From: Lysobacteraceae bacterium
GTDB taxonomy: Bacteria > Pseudomonadota > Gammaproteobacteria > Xanthomonadales > Xanthomonadaceae
NCBI GenBank assembly: GCA_027483745.1
Contig: JAIXTZ010000256.1
Coordinates: 1-13,105, forward strand
DNA: 13,105 nucleotides
Reading direction: 5' to 3'
Below are positions 1 through 6,638 of this stretch, piece by piece (positions within the stretch are counted from its first letter, which is position 1; every line of letters begins with the position of its first letter). Position numbers and translations under genes: made by a program. Under the pieces are notes generated by a model. The model searched no databases. It saw only the letters and a list, made by a program, of their open reading frames with translations, and had not been told where the DNA came from.

Positions 1-62
1 TCAGCTTCACCGTCGTGAAGGGCCCGAAGGGCCTGCAGGCCGACGCCGTCCAGGCGCTCTGA
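1..62 (+). CDS. Cold-shock protein, C-terminal fragment (5' end outside window)
   Basis: Reading from base 3, twenty codons lead to a TGA at 60-62. The peptide, SFTVVKGPKGLQADAVQAL, is the last beta-strand region of a CspA-family protein. It closely matches the end of the complete cold-shock protein at 10887-11096 ([19 protein letters not shown]). CspA-family proteins are small OB-fold proteins that bind single-stranded RNA and act as RNA chaperones in the cytoplasm. The RNP1 and RNP2 motifs would lie upstream of the window, so they cannot be checked. A strong intrinsic terminator follows 27 bases after the stop. The identification rests on about 19 residues and on the match to the second copy. 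Confidence 0.8.
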   Translation, partial: SFTVVKGPKGLQADAVQAL

Positions 63-89
63 GCCGCACCCACGCGTTTGCGTGACGAA

Positions 90-114
90 CCCCGGGCTTG
101 CGCCCGGGGTTTTT
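90..114 (+). terminator. Intrinsic terminator after the first cold-shock gene
   Basis: Bases 90-97 (CCCCGGGC) pair perfectly with 102-109 (GCCCGGGG) around a TTGC loop, followed by five T at 110-114. A smaller hairpin with a 5-bp stem (71-84, CACGC/GCGTG) sits just before it. It resembles the terminator of the second cold-shock gene at 11122-11149. It ends only 22 bases before the slyD start codon. Confidence 0.88.
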
Positions 115-122
115 CATTTCTG

Positions 123-128
123 AAGGAG
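123..128 (+). promoter_or_regulatory. Ribosome binding site of slyD
   Basis: AAGGAG at 123-128 lies 8 bases before the ATG at 137. This fixes the start there and rules out the in-frame TTG at 98, which lies inside the terminator hairpin. Confidence 0.8.
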
Positions 129-136
129 AATCCCCC

Positions 137-619
137 ATGCAGATCGCCGAGCGCACCGTCGCTTCGTTCCACTACACGCTGACCAGCCCCGAAGGCCAGG
201 TCATCGACAGCTCCCGCGGCCGCGAGCCGCTGCCCTACCTCCATGGCGTTGGCCAGATCGTGCCGGGCCTCGAGAAGGCCATGGCCGGCCGCGTCGCCGG
301 CGACGCCTTCCAGGTCGTCGTTCCGGCCGCTGAAGGCTACGGCGAGAGCAACCCCGAAATGATGCAGGCCGTGCCGCGCGCCGCGTTCCCGCAGGACGTC
401 GACGTCCAGCCGGGCATGCAGTTCGAGGCCAACGGCCCGATGGGTCCGATCACGGTAGTCGTGAAGTCAGTCGATGCCGACACGGTCACCATCGACGCCA
501 ACCATCCGCTCGCCGGCATGCCGCTGCACTTCGACATCGAGATCGTCGAAGTCCGCGAAGCCTCGGTCGAGGAAGTCCTGCACGGCCACGTGCACGGCGC
601 CGGCGGCCACCAGCACTGA
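137..619 (+). CDS. slyD: FKBP-type peptidyl-prolyl cis-trans isomerase, SlyD type
   Basis: This is a 160-residue cytoplasmic prolyl isomerase and chaperone. SlyD proteins catalyse cis-trans isomerisation of Xaa-Pro bonds, and some bind nickel through a histidine-rich tail and help metallocentre assembly. The split FKBP domain is visible: residues 1-70 carry the typical LPYLHGVGQIVPGLEKAM segment and the EGYGE motif (66-70). An insert-in-flap chaperone domain spans about 71-125, and the final FKBP strand follows (HFDIEIVEV, 131-139). The last 12 residues hold five histidines, a short form of the metal-binding tail. The start is set by an AAGGAG site 8 bases upstream. The gene begins 22 bases after the cold-shock terminator, which leaves no space for a separate downstream promoter, so transcription probably comes from further upstream. 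Family assignment is firm; nickel binding is inferred from the tail. Confidence 0.93.
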   Translation: MQIAERTVASFHYTLTSPEGQVIDSSRGREPLPYLHGVGQIVPGLEKAMAGRVAGDAFQVVVPAAEGYGESNPEMMQAVPRAAFPQDVDVQPGMQFEANGPMGPITVVVKSVDADTVTIDANHPLAGMPLHFDIEIVEVREASVEEVLHGHVHGAGGHQH

Positions 620-629
620 GCCCCGCGGG

Positions 630-651
630 GCCGCGGCTTTCGAGCCGCGGC
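630..651. other. Perfect 9-bp hairpin with TTCG tetraloop
   Basis: GCCGCGGCT at 630-638 pairs fully with AGCCGCGGC at 643-651 around a TTCG loop. It begins 11 bases after the slyD stop. No T-run follows, so it is not a standard intrinsic terminator by itself. It may protect the slyD 3' end or cooperate with the terminator at 681-704. Nothing else is evident in the 143-base gap apart from that terminator and the receptor ribosome site. Confidence 0.6.
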
Positions 652-680
652 TCCAGCACAATTCGGTTAAACTTCCGTTA

Positions 681-704
681 CCCCGCGCCCGGCGCGGGGT
701 TTTT
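681..704 (+). terminator. Intrinsic terminator between slyD and the TonB-dependent receptor
   Basis: Bases 681-688 (CCCCGCGC) pair with 692-699 (GCGCGGGG) around a three-base loop, followed by five T at 700-704. It separates slyD from the receptor gene. The 59 bases between its end and the receptor ATG show no convincing promoter. A weak -10-like TAAACT at 668-673 would place a start just before the hairpin, so an attenuating leader is possible but unproven. Confidence 0.85.
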
Positions 705-763
705 GCGTTTCCCGGCCAGGATGGCCCCGAATCCCTCTCCCTTTTCGTCTCCAAGGAACCGAG

Positions 764-3052
764 ATGCGCCGCACCCAGACCACTCGTTTGAACCGCCACG
801 CGCTGGCCCTCGCCATCGCCCTGACCCTGCCGGCCCTCGCGTCGGCGCAGGATGCCGCTCCCGCGGACGCCACCACCGACGCCACGACGCTGGACGCCAT
901 CACGGTGACCGCCACCCGTCGCGCCGAGAACGCCCAAGCGGTGCCCATCGCGGTCAGCGCGGTTGACGGCGAGAAGCTGGACGCGATCCGCTCCGGTGGC
1001 GACGACATCCGCTTCCTCGCGGCCCGCTCGCCCAGCGTCAACGTCGAATCCTCGTTCGGCCGCGTGTTCCCGCGCTTCTACCTGCGCGGCCTCGGCAACA
1101 CCGATTTCGACCTCAACGCCTCGCAGCCGGTGTCGCTGGTGTACGACGACGTCGTGCTCGAGAACGTCACCCTGAAGGGCTTCCCGGTGTTCGACGTCGA
1201 CCGCATCGAAGTGCTGCGCGGCCCGCAGGGCACGCTGTTCGGCCGCAACACGCCGGCCGGCCTCATCAAGTTCGATTCGGTGCGTCCGGACTTCGAGACC
1301 TCGGGTTACGGCCGCCTCTCGTACGGCGAGTACGACACGGTGAACGCCGAAGCCGCCATCGGCGGCGGCCTCACCGACACGCTGGCCGGTCGCGCCTCGG
1401 CCCTGTACCAGCGCCGCGGCGACTGGGTGGACAACACCTTCGCCGGCACGCGTCGCAACAATGCGGTCGAGGGTTACGAAGACATGGCCTTCCGCGGCCA
1501 GGTGCTGCTGCAGGCCAGCGAGGACTTCGAGGCCCTGCTGAGCGTGCAGATGCGTGACCTCGAGGGCACGGCCCGCCTGTTCCGCGCCAACATCCTCGGT
1601 GCCGACGGCCGCCTGGTGCCGGGCTTCGACCCGGAGAAGGTCGCCATCGACGCGCTGAACCAGCAGGACCTGGACACCGACGGCGCCTCGCTGCGCATGA
1701 GCTGGAACCTCGGTTCGGCCACGCTGTTCTCGATCACCAGCCTCAACCACGGCGAGCTCGCCTCGCGCGGCGACATCGACGGCGGCTTCGGTGCGGTGTT
1801 CCTGCCGAGCGGCGGCGGCCCCGGCCTGATTCCGTTCCCGGCCGAGTCGGGCGACGCGGCCGAGGTCAAGCAGGCCACGCAGGAGCTGCGCCTCGCCTCG
1901 AACGGCGACAACGCCATCGACTGGCAGGCTGGCCTGTACTGGTTCAAGGACGAGGCCGACATCGAGAGCATCAGCTACGACACCCTCGGCGGCGGCGTGG
2001 TCAACGCCCTCGCGACGCAGCGCCAGGACAACACCGCATGGGCCGCCTTCGGCTCGGTGGACTGGGCCGTGAGCGAGACCTTCGTGCTGCGCGCCGGCCT
2101 GCGCTACACGGAAGACGAGAAGGACTTCACCGCCCGTCGCGTGTTCGGCGCCTTCGGCGCCCCGGCGATCGCGCCGATCACCGTGAACCCGTCGGACGAG
2201 AACGTGAGCTGGGACCTCGCCGGCACGTGGACGGTGGCGGATGACGTGAACCTCTACGCCCGCGTGGCGAAGGGCTTCCGCGCGCCGTCGATCCAGGGCC
2301 GCCTGGCCTTCGCCAACGCGGCGCTGCCGGCCAACCAGCTGGTGACGGTCGCTGACTCGGAAGAAGTGCTGTCGTACGAAGTCGGAATGAAGGTCGCGCT
2401 GTTCGACAACCGTGCCCGCCTGAACCTCGCCGCGTTCAACGCGACGGTCGACAACCAGCAGCTCACCGCCGTCGGCGGCACGGCGAATTTCAACAGCCTG
2501 CTCAATGCCGACGAGTCGTCGCTGCGCGGCTTCGAAGCCGACCTCGAGGCCTACCTGACCGACCAGCTGCTGGTCACCTTCGGTACCGGCTACAACCGCA
2601 CCGAGATCAAGGACGCGAACCTGACGACGGCGATCTGCGGCAACCCGCTGGGCTGCCTCGTCACCGACCCGACGGTGGTGGTGGGCGGCGTCACGCTGGC
2701 GCGCATCGACGGCAACCCACTGCCGCAGGCGCCGGAGTGGACCACCAACCTGACCGCCCGCTACGGCATCCCGCTGTCGGACGACTCGGAGCTCTACATC
2801 TACACCGACTGGGCCTACCGCAGCGAAGTGAACTTCTTCCTGTACGAGTCGACGGTGTTCACCGGCGCCCCGCTGCTCACCGGCGGCGTGCGCGTGGGCT
2901 ATTCGTGGGGCCTCGGCCAGTACGAGGTGGCCGCGTTCGGTCGCAACATCCTCAACGAGATCGAGGCTGTCGGCGGCATCGACTTCAACAACCGCACCGG
3001 CTTCATCAACGAGCCGCGGACGTGGGGCGTGGAGTTCAAGGCGAGCTTCTGA
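764..3052 (+). CDS. TonB-dependent outer-membrane receptor
   Basis: This 762-residue outer-membrane beta-barrel imports a ligand using energy from TonB-ExbB-ExbD. Residues 1-28 form a Sec signal peptide with an alanine/leucine-rich core and predicted cleavage after ALASA. A TonB-box-like segment (DAITVTATRR) lies around 44-53. The plug domain follows and contains the classic DRIEVLRGPQGTLFGRNT signature around 145-165. The rest consists of barrel strands, ending in phenylalanine (EFKASF), as expected for recognition by the BAM machinery. Cysteines 625 and 631 could form a disulfide in an extracellular loop. An AAGGA at 753-757 sets the start. The style resembles the COG1629 iron-complex receptors common in Xanthomonads, but no siderophore, haem or sugar gene lies next to it, so the substrate is unknown. 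The gene appears monocistronic, with terminators on both sides. Confidence 0.93.
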   Translation: MRRTQTTRLNRHALALAIALTLPALASAQDAAPADATTDATTLDAITVTATRRAENAQAVPIAVSAVDGEKLDAIRSGGDDIRFLAARSPSVNVESSFGRVFPRFYLRGLGNTDFDLNASQPVSLVYDDVVLENVTLKGFPVFDVDRIEVLRGPQGTLFGRNTPAGLIKFDSVRPDFETSGYGRLSYGEYDTVNAEAAIGGGLTDTLAGRASALYQRRGDWVDNTFAGTRRNNAVEGYEDMAFRGQVLLQASEDFEALLSVQMRDLEGTARLFRANILGADGRLVPGFDPEKVAIDALNQQDLDTDGASLRMSWNLGSATLFSITSLNHGELASRGDIDGGFGAVFLPSGGGPGLIPFPAESGDAAEVKQATQELRLASNGDNAIDWQAGLYWFKDEADIESISYDTLGGGVVNALATQRQDNTAWAAFGSVDWAVSETFVLRAGLRYTEDEKDFTARRVFGAFGAPAIAPITVNPSDENVSWDLAGTWTVADDVNLYARVAKGFRAPSIQGRLAFANAALPANQLVTVADSEEVLSYEVGMKVALFDNRARLNLAAFNATVDNQQLTAVGGTANFNSLLNADESSLRGFEADLEAYLTDQLLVTFGTGYNRTEIKDANLTTAICGNPLGCLVTDPTVVVGGVTLARIDGNPLPQAPEWTTNLTARYGIPLSDDSELYIYTDWAYRSEVNFFLYESTVFTGAPLLTGGVRVGYSWGLGQYEVAAFGRNILNEIEAVGGIDFNNRTGFINEPRTWGVEFKASF

Positions 3053-3076
3053 TCCGTCCTTGCGGATGATCCACTG

Positions 3077-3106
3077 GAAAGCGGCCTTCGGGCCGCTTTC
3101 TTTTTT
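3077..3106 (+). terminator. Intrinsic terminator of the TonB-dependent receptor gene
   Basis: A perfect 10-bp stem, GAAAGCGGCC (3077-3086) with GGCCGCTTTC (3091-3100), is capped by a stable TTCG tetraloop and followed by six T at 3101-3106. It lies 24 bases after the receptor stop. Confidence 0.95.
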
Positions 3107-3113
3107 GGGCGAA

Positions 3114-3145
3114 CCGCTCCGCTGGAGCGGCCTACGGATCCGTAG
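3114..3145 (-). repeat. REP/SMAG-like palindromic element (candidate)
   Basis: A 7-bp stem, CCGCTCC (3114-3120) with GGAGCGG (3124-3130), is followed by a perfect 14-base palindrome, CTACGGATCCGTAG (3132-3145). Read on the minus strand, a GTAG tetranucleotide directly precedes the stem-loop. That is the layout of the GTAG-headed REP elements (SMAG type) described in Stenotrophomonas and relatives. It sits between the convergent 3' ends of the receptor and ankyrin genes, a usual place for REPs. Only one copy is visible here, so repetitiveness is not shown. Neither strand has a T-run after the stem. Confidence 0.45.
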
Positions 3146-3160
3146 CGGCTTCCCGAGGGA

Positions 3161-4168
3161 TTACTCCGGCGCCTTCCACACGTAGGGTTCGATGCCCTCG
3201 CGCATTTCGGGGGTGATCTCGGGCAGCGGGATGTCTTCTTCGCGGGTGGGCCTTCCCAATTGCGCTCGCGAGCGGCGCAGATGCTCCGGCATCACCGGTG
3301 GCCGCTCGATGCCGCGCACCAGCAGCCACTTCTGGCAGCGGCGCTGCCACGGCGCCGCTGCCTCGGAGCCGTAGTGCCAGAAGATGCTGGCGACGATGTC
3401 CATGTTGGGCTCCCACATCTCGCGGCCCTGCGCGTCGTAGCGCACCCAGCGGTTCATGCCGGGGGGCATCTGCGGCTGGGGGATCGGTTGGCCATCCGGC
3501 CCTTTCGGTGCCGACTGACGTTGCGGCGGCATCGGGTCGGCGCCGTGCTCGAGCAGCCAATAGGCCCGCTCGAAGGAGCCGAATTGGGCGAAGATTTCAA
3601 GGATGGTGTTGCCGGTCTCGTCGCGGGCATTGATGTCGGCACCGCCGAGGATCAGACGTTGGATGTGCGTCCAGTTCCGGAAGTAGAACGCGTGCTTCAA
3701 CAGCGTATTGCTGCCGACGACGCGGTGGTCGGGGTCGCCGCCGTGGGCCAGCAGGATGTCGAGGTACTGGGGGTCTTCCGCCTCCACCGCGGCGACCATT
3801 GCCCCGACATGGGTGCGTGCCTCGCCGTCTTCCGGAGGCGCCGGCATCACCACGTTCGGGTCGGCGCCGAGCTCCAGCAGCCGTTGCAGTGAAGCCGGTT
3901 GTTTCACGCGGATGGCCCAGGCCACCAGCGGCTCGTTCGAGGTGCTGGAGAAGATCGTGTCCGGGTCGACGCCGCTTTCCACCCACCGCGTGATGGCGTC
4001 GAGGTCGCCCTTCTCGACGGCGAGGGCCAATTCCAGCGACGGGCCCTCGAACGCCTGCGTGGCGCCGTGCAGCGAGCCGCGCGGCGAGGGCAGGATCCCG
4101 TCGCAGCCCGGCAGGGCGAGCAGCAGCAGGAGCAGAGGCAACAGCAGGGCGCGGGGGGCCAAGCGCAT
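3161..4168 (-). CDS. Ankyrin-repeat lipoprotein, candidate immunity protein for the divergent lipase effector
   Basis: This 335-residue protein starts with a signal peptide: arginines at 2 and 6, a long leucine-rich core, and a lipobox ending LALPGC with the lipidated cysteine at 22. Aspartate follows at +2, which in E. coli is an inner-membrane retention signal. About five ankyrin repeats are readable: roughly 45-75, 79-108, 120-148, 153-183 and 186-214, with signatures such as LLELGADPN, RLILGGADIN and WLLEHGADP. A proline/glutamine-rich stretch (215-240) separates them from a tail that may hold one more degenerate repeat (255-290). Ankyrin repeats bind proteins and have no catalysis of their own. 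The gene is divergent from a lipase with a type IV secretion signal, only 98 bases away. A periplasm-facing anchored binder next to a lipase effector is what an immunity protein would look like; that role is inference. No clear Shine-Dalgarno is seen. Confidence 0.85.
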   Translation of the reverse strand: MRLAPRALLLPLLLLLLALPGCDGILPSPRGSLHGATQAFEGPSLELALAVEKGDLDAITRWVESGVDPDTIFSSTSNEPLVAWAIRVKQPASLQRLLELGADPNVVMPAPPEDGEARTHVGAMVAAVEAEDPQYLDILLAHGGDPDHRVVGSNTLLKHAFYFRNWTHIQRLILGGADINARDETGNTILEIFAQFGSFERAYWLLEHGADPMPPQRQSAPKGPDGQPIPQPQMPPGMNRWVRYDAQGREMWEPNMDIVASIFWHYGSEAAAPWQRRCQKWLLVRGIERPPVMPEHLRRSRAQLGRPTREEDIPLPEITPEMREGIEPYVWKAPE

Positions 4169-4200
4169 CGTTGGGCGGTCCGTCGGGGGGCGGGCCTTGA

Positions 4201-4206
4201 AGATTA
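4201..4206 (-). promoter_or_regulatory. Possible -10 element of the ankyrin lipoprotein gene
   Basis: On the minus strand this reads TAATCT, a fair match to TATAAT, 32 bases upstream of the ATG. It mirrors the TAATCT on the plus strand at 4233-4238. No good -35 box is visible. Confidence 0.35.
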
Positions 4207-4232
4207 CTGGAACTCGCCGGCGCGCCCCGTCC

Positions 4233-4238
4233 TAATCT
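4233..4238 (+). promoter_or_regulatory. Possible -10 element of the lipase effector gene
   Basis: TAATCT lies 28 bases before the effector ATG and matches TATAAT at four of six positions. With the mirrored hexamer at 4201-4206 it suggests two divergent promoters whose upstream parts overlap in one 26-base GC-rich spacer. The -35 region is not recognisable. Confidence 0.35.
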
Positions 4239-4254
4239 CTGGAGCCCCCACCGC

Positions 4255-4259
4255 AAGGA
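4255..4259 (+). promoter_or_regulatory. Ribosome binding site of the lipase effector
   Basis: AAGGA sits 7 bases before the ATG at 4267, good spacing, and supports that start. Confidence 0.7.
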
Positions 4260-4266
4260 TCGCCCC

Positions 4267-6516
4267 ATGCCCCGCATCGACGACTTCGCCACTCCGGAGC
4301 GCCAGCTCGAATACGCCCGGCTCGCCACCGACACCTACCCTGCCGCCGCCGGTACGGGCCAGCCGCCGGCGGGCTGGCTGCGCGCCAGCGAGAACCTCGA
4401 TTTACTGCGTCAGACGGTTCCGGTGTTCGAGAAGATGTCGGACGCCGACCTCAAGAAGCTGTTCGAGCCCAAGGGCATCGGCGCACGCGCCGAGCTCTAC
4501 CTGCCCGACCCCGCGCTGCAGCCGCCCGGCACGAAGCCGGTGCTGGCCTTCAAAGGCACCGGCGGCCTGATCCGCGACGAGAATGCCCCCGGTGGCATGC
4601 GCGAGAGCGCCACCGAGGACTGGCTGAACAACGTGATCCAGGGCACCGGCGGACGCTCGCCGGACTACGACTACGCCATGAGCATCGCAATGGAGTTGAA
4701 GTTTGCGGGTTTGGACTTCGACATCACCGGCCACTCGAAAGGCGGCGGCATGGCTTCGGCGGCCGCCGAGGTCACCGGCATGCGCGCCATCACCGTGAAC
4801 CCGGCCGGACTGCACCCGGAAACGACGCGGCGCTTCGCCGAGGAGAACAAAGTTGAGCGTTTCGCCGCCTCCGACCTCGTCGCCGTGGTCAAGGTGCAGG
4901 GCGAGGTGCTGAATGCCGGTGTGCAGGACGCGATCTCGGGGTGGTCGGAAGGCTCCCGCGACAAGCTCGCTTCGGTGTTCCAGCAGGGCGGGCGGCTCGC
5001 CGTCGAGGTGCCCGACTTCACTGCCGCGCTGCGCGGCCATCTGCGCGAGACGCAGCACATCGGCGCGCCCACCATCGACGCCTTCGTCGGCACATTGCAG
5101 CAGATGTCCGGCCCGGACACGCGCGGTTTGCTCGACCGCTTCCCGCGTGCGGCGGGCGAGGTGGTCGCGGACGTGCCGGCCATGCAGCGCCTGCCCAACG
5201 GTGAGTTCGCGCCGCAGCGCGGGCCGACCCTGCCCGACGTGACGCCGGCGCTGGGGCCGCTCGTCGACGCGATGGCGCGTGCCGCCGATGCTGCGGCCGC
5301 TGGACGAGCCGCGGGCGATGTTGGGCAGCATGGCGCGCACCTTGCGGCCGCGACGATGGAAACCCGCGGTGTCGCGCGCGCGGCGCCGGACGTCGCCGCC
5401 GCCTTGGCGCTCGACGCCGCGTCGCAGACGGCCGGGCCCGTCGTGCGCGATGCCGGCGATGCGGCGGGCCGGGGGCTGGCCGGCGTGCGCGCTGCCGTCG
5501 GCGACGTGGAGGCCGCCCTGCACCGGGGTGCGGGCTGGGTCGAGGCGGGCGCTCGTGGGGCCGTTGCCGATCTGGCCGAGCGGGCGGCCGAGCCCCCCAT
5601 CCTTGCGCCGGGACTTCGCGATTCGCTGCGCGATACCGCCGAGCGTCAGCGTGCCGCTGCCTTGGGTGCGGTGATCGATGGCGAAGCGGCTGCGCGGCAC
5701 GCGCGCCACGGTGCCGATGCCGACGCTGCCGCGATCGTCGCGGTCACGTCCGTCGGCGCGGCGACCATCGGCCGCCGCGTCGCTGGCGCCAGCGATCCGG
5801 TGGAGGCGGCCCTGGCCGCGCAGGCGGGTCACCAGCTTCGCGACGCTGCCGTGACGGCCGACACGTTGCGCACGGCGGGTGATCGGCTGCCGGCGGTCGG
5901 TGCGTTGGGCGGCGCGACCGGCAGCGCGGCGCTGACGGCCTTTCGCGATGAGGCCGCGGTGATGGCGGCGGGACTGGCCAAGCGGGGTGCCGCCGAGTCC
6001 GTCGAGCGGCACGGCGGTGCGATCGTCGTCGACAGCCTGGAAGCGCGCGAGGCGACGCGCCGACGCGAGGTGCCGGAACCGGCGACGCCCGTGGAGCCCC
6101 AGGCCTCGCGTGATCGGAACGATCCGGCCCAGCCCGGCCATCGTGGCCATGCGCTGTTCCGGCAGATCGACGCGGGCGTGGCGGCTATCGACCGGTCGAT
6201 CGGACGCGAGCCTGATGATCGAAGCCGCAACATGACCTACGCGCTTTACGCCGAGGTGCGCGCGCAGGGGTGGAACGACATCGGTGGCGTGGTGCTCGGG
6301 GGCAAGGCGCCGAAAGCCGAGGCCGGCGAGTACGTGTTCGCGCACCGCGGCCCGCCCGAGCGCAGCGACGATTGGGTCACGTTGAAAACGGCCGACGCCG
6401 TTGCGACCTCGCGCGACCAGAGCCTCGAGCGCGTCCAGCAGCTGGAGCTGGCACAGCAGCGCGAGCAGGCGCAGCGCCAGTCGCTGGAGTCGGCCCGCGG
6501 GCCGGCGATGGCGTGA
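4267..6516 (+). CDS. Predicted lipase with C-terminal XVIPCD-like domain; candidate type IV secretion antibacterial effector
   Basis: This 749-residue protein has three parts. Residues 1-280 resemble an alpha/beta-hydrolase lipase of the DUF2974/Mbeg1-like type: the strand PVLAFKGTGG (91-100) precedes DFDITGHSKGGGMA, whose GHSKG (155-159) is the nucleophile elbow with Ser157. Asp203 (SDLVAV) is a likely acid, and His258 or His264 could complete the triad. Residues 330-590 are extremely alanine-rich and probably helical. Residues about 625-735 look like the XVIPCD: HALFRQIDAGVAAIDRSIGR, GEYVFAHRG and ADAVATSRDQSLERVQQLE, then a glutamine-rich tail. In Xanthomonas that domain docks effectors onto VirD4 of the bacterium-killing type IV system. 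No signal peptide is present, as expected for this export route. The probable action is on phospholipids in a rival's periplasm; this is inferred. The divergent ankyrin lipoprotein is the best antidote candidate. No secretion genes are in the window. Confidence 0.85.
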   Translation: MPRIDDFATPERQLEYARLATDTYPAAAGTGQPPAGWLRASENLDLLRQTVPVFEKMSDADLKKLFEPKGIGARAELYLPDPALQPPGTKPVLAFKGTGGLIRDENAPGGMRESATEDWLNNVIQGTGGRSPDYDYAMSIAMELKFAGLDFDITGHSKGGGMASAAAEVTGMRAITVNPAGLHPETTRRFAEENKVERFAASDLVAVVKVQGEVLNAGVQDAISGWSEGSRDKLASVFQQGGRLAVEVPDFTAALRGHLRETQHIGAPTIDAFVGTLQQMSGPDTRGLLDRFPRAAGEVVADVPAMQRLPNGEFAPQRGPTLPDVTPALGPLVDAMARAADAAAAGRAAGDVGQHGAHLAAATMETRGVARAAPDVAAALALDAASQTAGPVVRDAGDAAGRGLAGVRAAVGDVEAALHRGAGWVEAGARGAVADLAERAAEPPILAPGLRDSLRDTAERQRAAALGAVIDGEAAARHARHGADADAAAIVAVTSVGAATIGRRVAGASDPVEAALAAQAGHQLRDAAVTADTLRTAGDRLPAVGALGGATGSAALTAFRDEAAVMAAGLAKRGAAESVERHGGAIVVDSLEAREATRRREVPEPATPVEPQASRDRNDPAQPGHRGHALFRQIDAGVAAIDRSIGREPDDRSRNMTYALYAEVRAQGWNDIGGVVLGGKAPKAEAGEYVFAHRGPPERSDDWVTLKTADAVATSRDQSLERVQQLELAQQREQAQRQSLESARGPAMA

Positions 6517-6537
6517 TGGCGACGATCAACGCCGAAG

Positions 6538-6560
6538 CCGCGGCCACGCCCCGGCCGCGG
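6538..6560. other. Perfect 8-bp hairpin after the effector gene
   Basis: CCGCGGCC at 6538-6545 pairs with GGCCGCGG at 6553-6560 across a 7-base loop, 21 bases after the effector stop. No T-run follows, so termination is uncertain. No other terminator separates the effector from the glutathione peroxidase gene. Confidence 0.45.
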
Positions 6561-6638
6561 GCGCTCTCGTCGGCCCCTTCTCGCGCCGACGAGGCCGGCC
6601 GCGCTAGGCTTTTAGCTCCCACAATTGACCCCGCGCCC

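Noticed and set aside
467..1750. Minus-strand open frame (427 codons) opposite slyD and the receptor
   Set aside because: It runs through two well-identified plus-strand genes and two terminators, and its translation is low-complexity with no recognisable family.
3260..3892. Plus-strand open frame opposite the ankyrin gene
   Set aside because: The minus strand shows regular ankyrin repeats and a signal peptide; the plus frame has no motif or ribosome site.
4402..6345. Long minus-strand open frame (647 codons) opposite the lipase effector
   Set aside because: High GC and strong codon-position bias give long antisense frames. Its translation is rich in Arg, His and Gly without domain pattern, while the plus strand has clear domains and a ribosome site.
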